Shown here: positions 16,142-17,631 of the stretch, in pieces | Layout of the letters: every line of letters begins with the position of its first letter | How positions within the stretch are numbered: position 1 is the first letter of the stretch | NCBI GenBank assembly: GCA_029335925.2 | Contig: JARJMX020000147.1 | Span: 1-17,631 of the forward strand | Direction of reading: 5' to 3' | Length of the DNA: 17,631 nt | DNA from: Gammaproteobacteria bacterium | GTDB taxonomy: Bacteria > Pseudomonadota > Gammaproteobacteria > Halothiobacillales > Halothiobacillaceae | Notes under the pieces: model-generated | Seen by the model: only the letters and a program-made list of their open reading frames with translations | The model's database searches: none | Told to the model about the DNA's origin: nothing | Made by a program: the position numbers and the translations under genes

Positions 16142-17434
16142 ATGTTCCATGCTGAGACCTTGGCCGAGTGGCTGAGTTTCATCGAGGCCCAGCATCCTCA
16201 AGGCCAAGCGGGTATCGAGCTTGGTCTTGAGCGCGTAGGGTGGGTGCTTGCGGCCATGGGCCTCTCCTCCCGCCTGCCTTTTCCCGTCATCACTGTTGGC
16301 GGAACCAATGGCAAGGGCTCCTCGGTGGCCATGCTCGAAGCCATTCTGCGTGCCGCTGGTCATCGGGTGGGCGCCTATACCTCCCCCCATCTGTTGCGTT
16401 ACAACGAGCGCGTCCGCCTGGACGGTAAGGCGGTTGCCGATGAGCTTTTGGTACGCGCCTTGGCGCAGGTTGAAGCGGTGCGGGGCACCGTGCCGCTGAC
16501 TTACTTCGAGTTCGGGACCCTCGCGGCGCTGGCGGTGCTGGTTGGGGCGCGGGTGGATGTCGCCATCCTCGAGGTCGGGATGGGGGGGCGGCTGGATGCG
16601 GTCAATGTCGTCGATGCCGATGCCGCCCTGATCACCAATGTCGCTCTCGACCACACCGAGTGGTTGGGGGCCGATCGGGAGGCCATCGGCCGGGAAAAGG
16701 CGGGCATCCTCCGCGCCGGGCAGTGGGCTGTGGTTGCCGAGGCCGAGCCGCCCCTAAGTGTGCTGGATCATGCACAAGGACTCGGCCTGCGCCTGTGGCG
16801 ACGCGGTATTGACTTTGACTTGACCCGGGAGGAGAGGGGTTGGATCTGGCGCGGTCCACAGGACGCCTATGCGCTGCCCCTGCCAGCCTTGCCGGGGGGG
16901 CATCAGCTCGACAATGCCGCCGGGGTAGTGATGCTCCTCGAAGGCTTGCGCGAGTACCTGCCCTGGACGATCGAGCACTTGCGCACCGGGCTTGCCATGG
17001 TCCGCCATCCGGGACGCCTTGAGTGCGTGCGCCAGGACGGCGTACCGGTATGGCTTGACGTGGCTCACAACCCCGCCGGGGTTGAGGCCCTGGCGCGGGC
17101 TATGGCAGAGCAGTCGACCCAAGGTCGTACCCTCGCCGTGTTCTCTGCCCTGGCCGATAAGGATGCCGTCGGCATGGCGTGTGCGCTGGCCGGGCAGGTC
17201 GATGCCTGGTACGTGGCCGGTCTGTCGGGCCCGCGTGGGCGTGAGGTTGATGCCCTAGCCGATCTGCTTCGGCAGGTTGGGCTGCCTGTGGCTGGGGCGT
17301 GGCCACGGCCGGCTATGGCGTATAATGCAGCCCTAAGCGAAGCAGGGACGGGTGATCGGCTGCTCGTCTTCGGTTCCTTCCTGTGCGTGGCGGACATTCT
17401 CGACCACATCCATTCTTCGGATCTTAAGGCCTAA
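16142..17434 (+). CDS. folC: Bifunctional folylpolyglutamate synthase / dihydrofolate synthase
   Basis: This 430-residue Mur-ligase-fold enzyme joins glutamate to dihydropteroate and extends the polyglutamate tail of folates. The P-loop GGTNGKGSS spans residues 53-61, followed by TSPHLLRYNERVRLDG, the LEVGMGGRLDAVN block, the ITNVALDHTEWLG block and the C-terminal WLDVAHNPAG. The ATG at 16142 starts the family-like MFHAETLAEWLSFIEAQHP. An in-frame TTG at 16124, directly after the accD stop, would add 6 residues, and neither start has a good ribosome binding site. The downstream dedD start is one base after the stop. The start choice is uncertain by six residues; the function is not. Confidence 0.95.
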   Translation: MFHAETLAEWLSFIEAQHPQGQAGIELGLERVGWVLAAMGLSSRLPFPVITVGGTNGKGSSVAMLEAILRAAGHRVGAYTSPHLLRYNERVRLDGKAVADELLVRALAQVEAVRGTVPLTYFEFGTLAALAVLVGARVDVAILEVGMGGRLDAVNVVDADAALITNVALDHTEWLGADREAIGREKAGILRAGQWAVVAEAEPPLSVLDHAQGLGLRLWRRGIDFDLTREERGWIWRGPQDAYALPLPALPGGHQLDNAAGVVMLLEGLREYLPWTIEHLRTGLAMVRHPGRLECVRQDGVPVWLDVAHNPAGVEALARAMAEQSTQGRTLAVFSALADKDAVGMACALAGQVDAWYVAGLSGPRGREVDALADLLRQVGLPVAGAWPRPAMAYNAALSEAGTGDRLLVFGSFLCVADILDHIHSSDLKA

Positions 17435-17435
17435 C

Positions 17436-17631
17436 GTGGATCGTGTGGTGCTGAAGCGGCTGCTTGGGGCGGGGGTTATCGTGGCCCTGGCGGTGATCGT
17501 ACTGCCGTTCTTCCTGCAGGGGGAGGGCTACAAGGCCGCCTTGCGCACCGATATCCCCGCCCGTCCGCAACCGCCCCAGCCGCTGGACACTGCAAGCCTG
17601 GAGCCTCCTGCAGACGTACGCGAGCTGATGG
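17436..17631 (+). CDS. dedD: DedD-like SPOR-domain cell-division protein (5' part)
   Basis: The first 65 codons of a gene run off the window end. The start is GTG at 17436, one base after the folC stop, with AAGG at 17426-17429 and 6-base spacing. The product begins with a short positive segment (MDRVVLKR) and a single membrane span at about residues 9-28 (LLGAGVIVALAVIVLPFFLQ). A proline-rich periplasmic linker follows, as in DedD, whose C-terminal SPOR domain binds denuded septal peptidoglycan. The SPOR domain itself is beyond the window. The assignment rests on the DedD-like N-terminus and the well-known accD-folC-dedD order. Confidence 0.8.
   Translation, partial: MDRVVLKRLLGAGVIVALAVIVLPFFLQGEGYKAALRTDIPARPQPPQPLDTASLEPPADVRELM

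Noticed and set aside
15227..16654. Minus-strand open frame of 475 codons opposite accD and folC
   Set aside because: Both genes on the plus strand are certain from motifs, and the antisense product is His/Gly/Arg-rich without recognisable domains.

Overview
This window is a GC-rich bacterial chromosome segment and almost certainly comes from a gammaproteobacterium. Three gene orders point there: holB-pilZ-tatD, leuC-leuD-leuB-asd-fimV-truA, and accD-folC-dedD, with fimV being the most characteristic gene. The complete trpF-trpB-trpA block between truA and accD differs from the Pseudomonas arrangement, where trpBA lie elsewhere. It suggests a purple-sulfur or sulfur-oxidizer type lineage or a relative, but the genus cannot be fixed from sequence alone.

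Layout. (1) 1-2005: the 3' part of holB (DNA polymerase III delta'), then pilZ (type IV pilus assembly), which overlaps holB by 4 bases, then tatD. (2) 2006-3735: an accessory-like interval. It holds two REP-like GC-rich hairpin repeats, a 69-residue conserved-looking small protein on the minus strand, a divergent inositol monophosphatase-family gene (possibly a histidinol-phosphatase), and a decayed homospermidine synthase with several frameshifts and a large internal deletion. (3) 3736-8948: a LysR-type regulator divergent from leuC-leuD-leuB-asd (leucine and aspartate-family biosynthesis). Five ATCCAT half-sites lie in the short shared intergenic region over a credible leuC promoter. (4) 9178-11718: fimV, a large LysM/membrane/TPR-like protein of the twitching-motility and polar-organisation system, closed by a strong intrinsic terminator. 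(5) 11777-17631: truA-trpF-trpB-trpA-accD-folC-dedD, tightly packed with gaps from -20 to +31 bases. It covers tRNA pseudouridylation, the last steps of tryptophan synthesis, the carboxyltransferase step of fatty acid synthesis, folate polyglutamylation and a SPOR cell-division protein cut by the window end.

The genes are mostly housekeeping, and I see no undescribed multi-gene system. The most informative non-routine signals are the homospermidine synthase relic, the ATCCAT operator array between the LysR gene and leuC, the terminator that ends five bases before the truA start codon, the REP-like pair, and the nested palindrome upstream of fimV. No tRNA, rRNA, CRISPR array, insertion sequence or phage gene was recognised.
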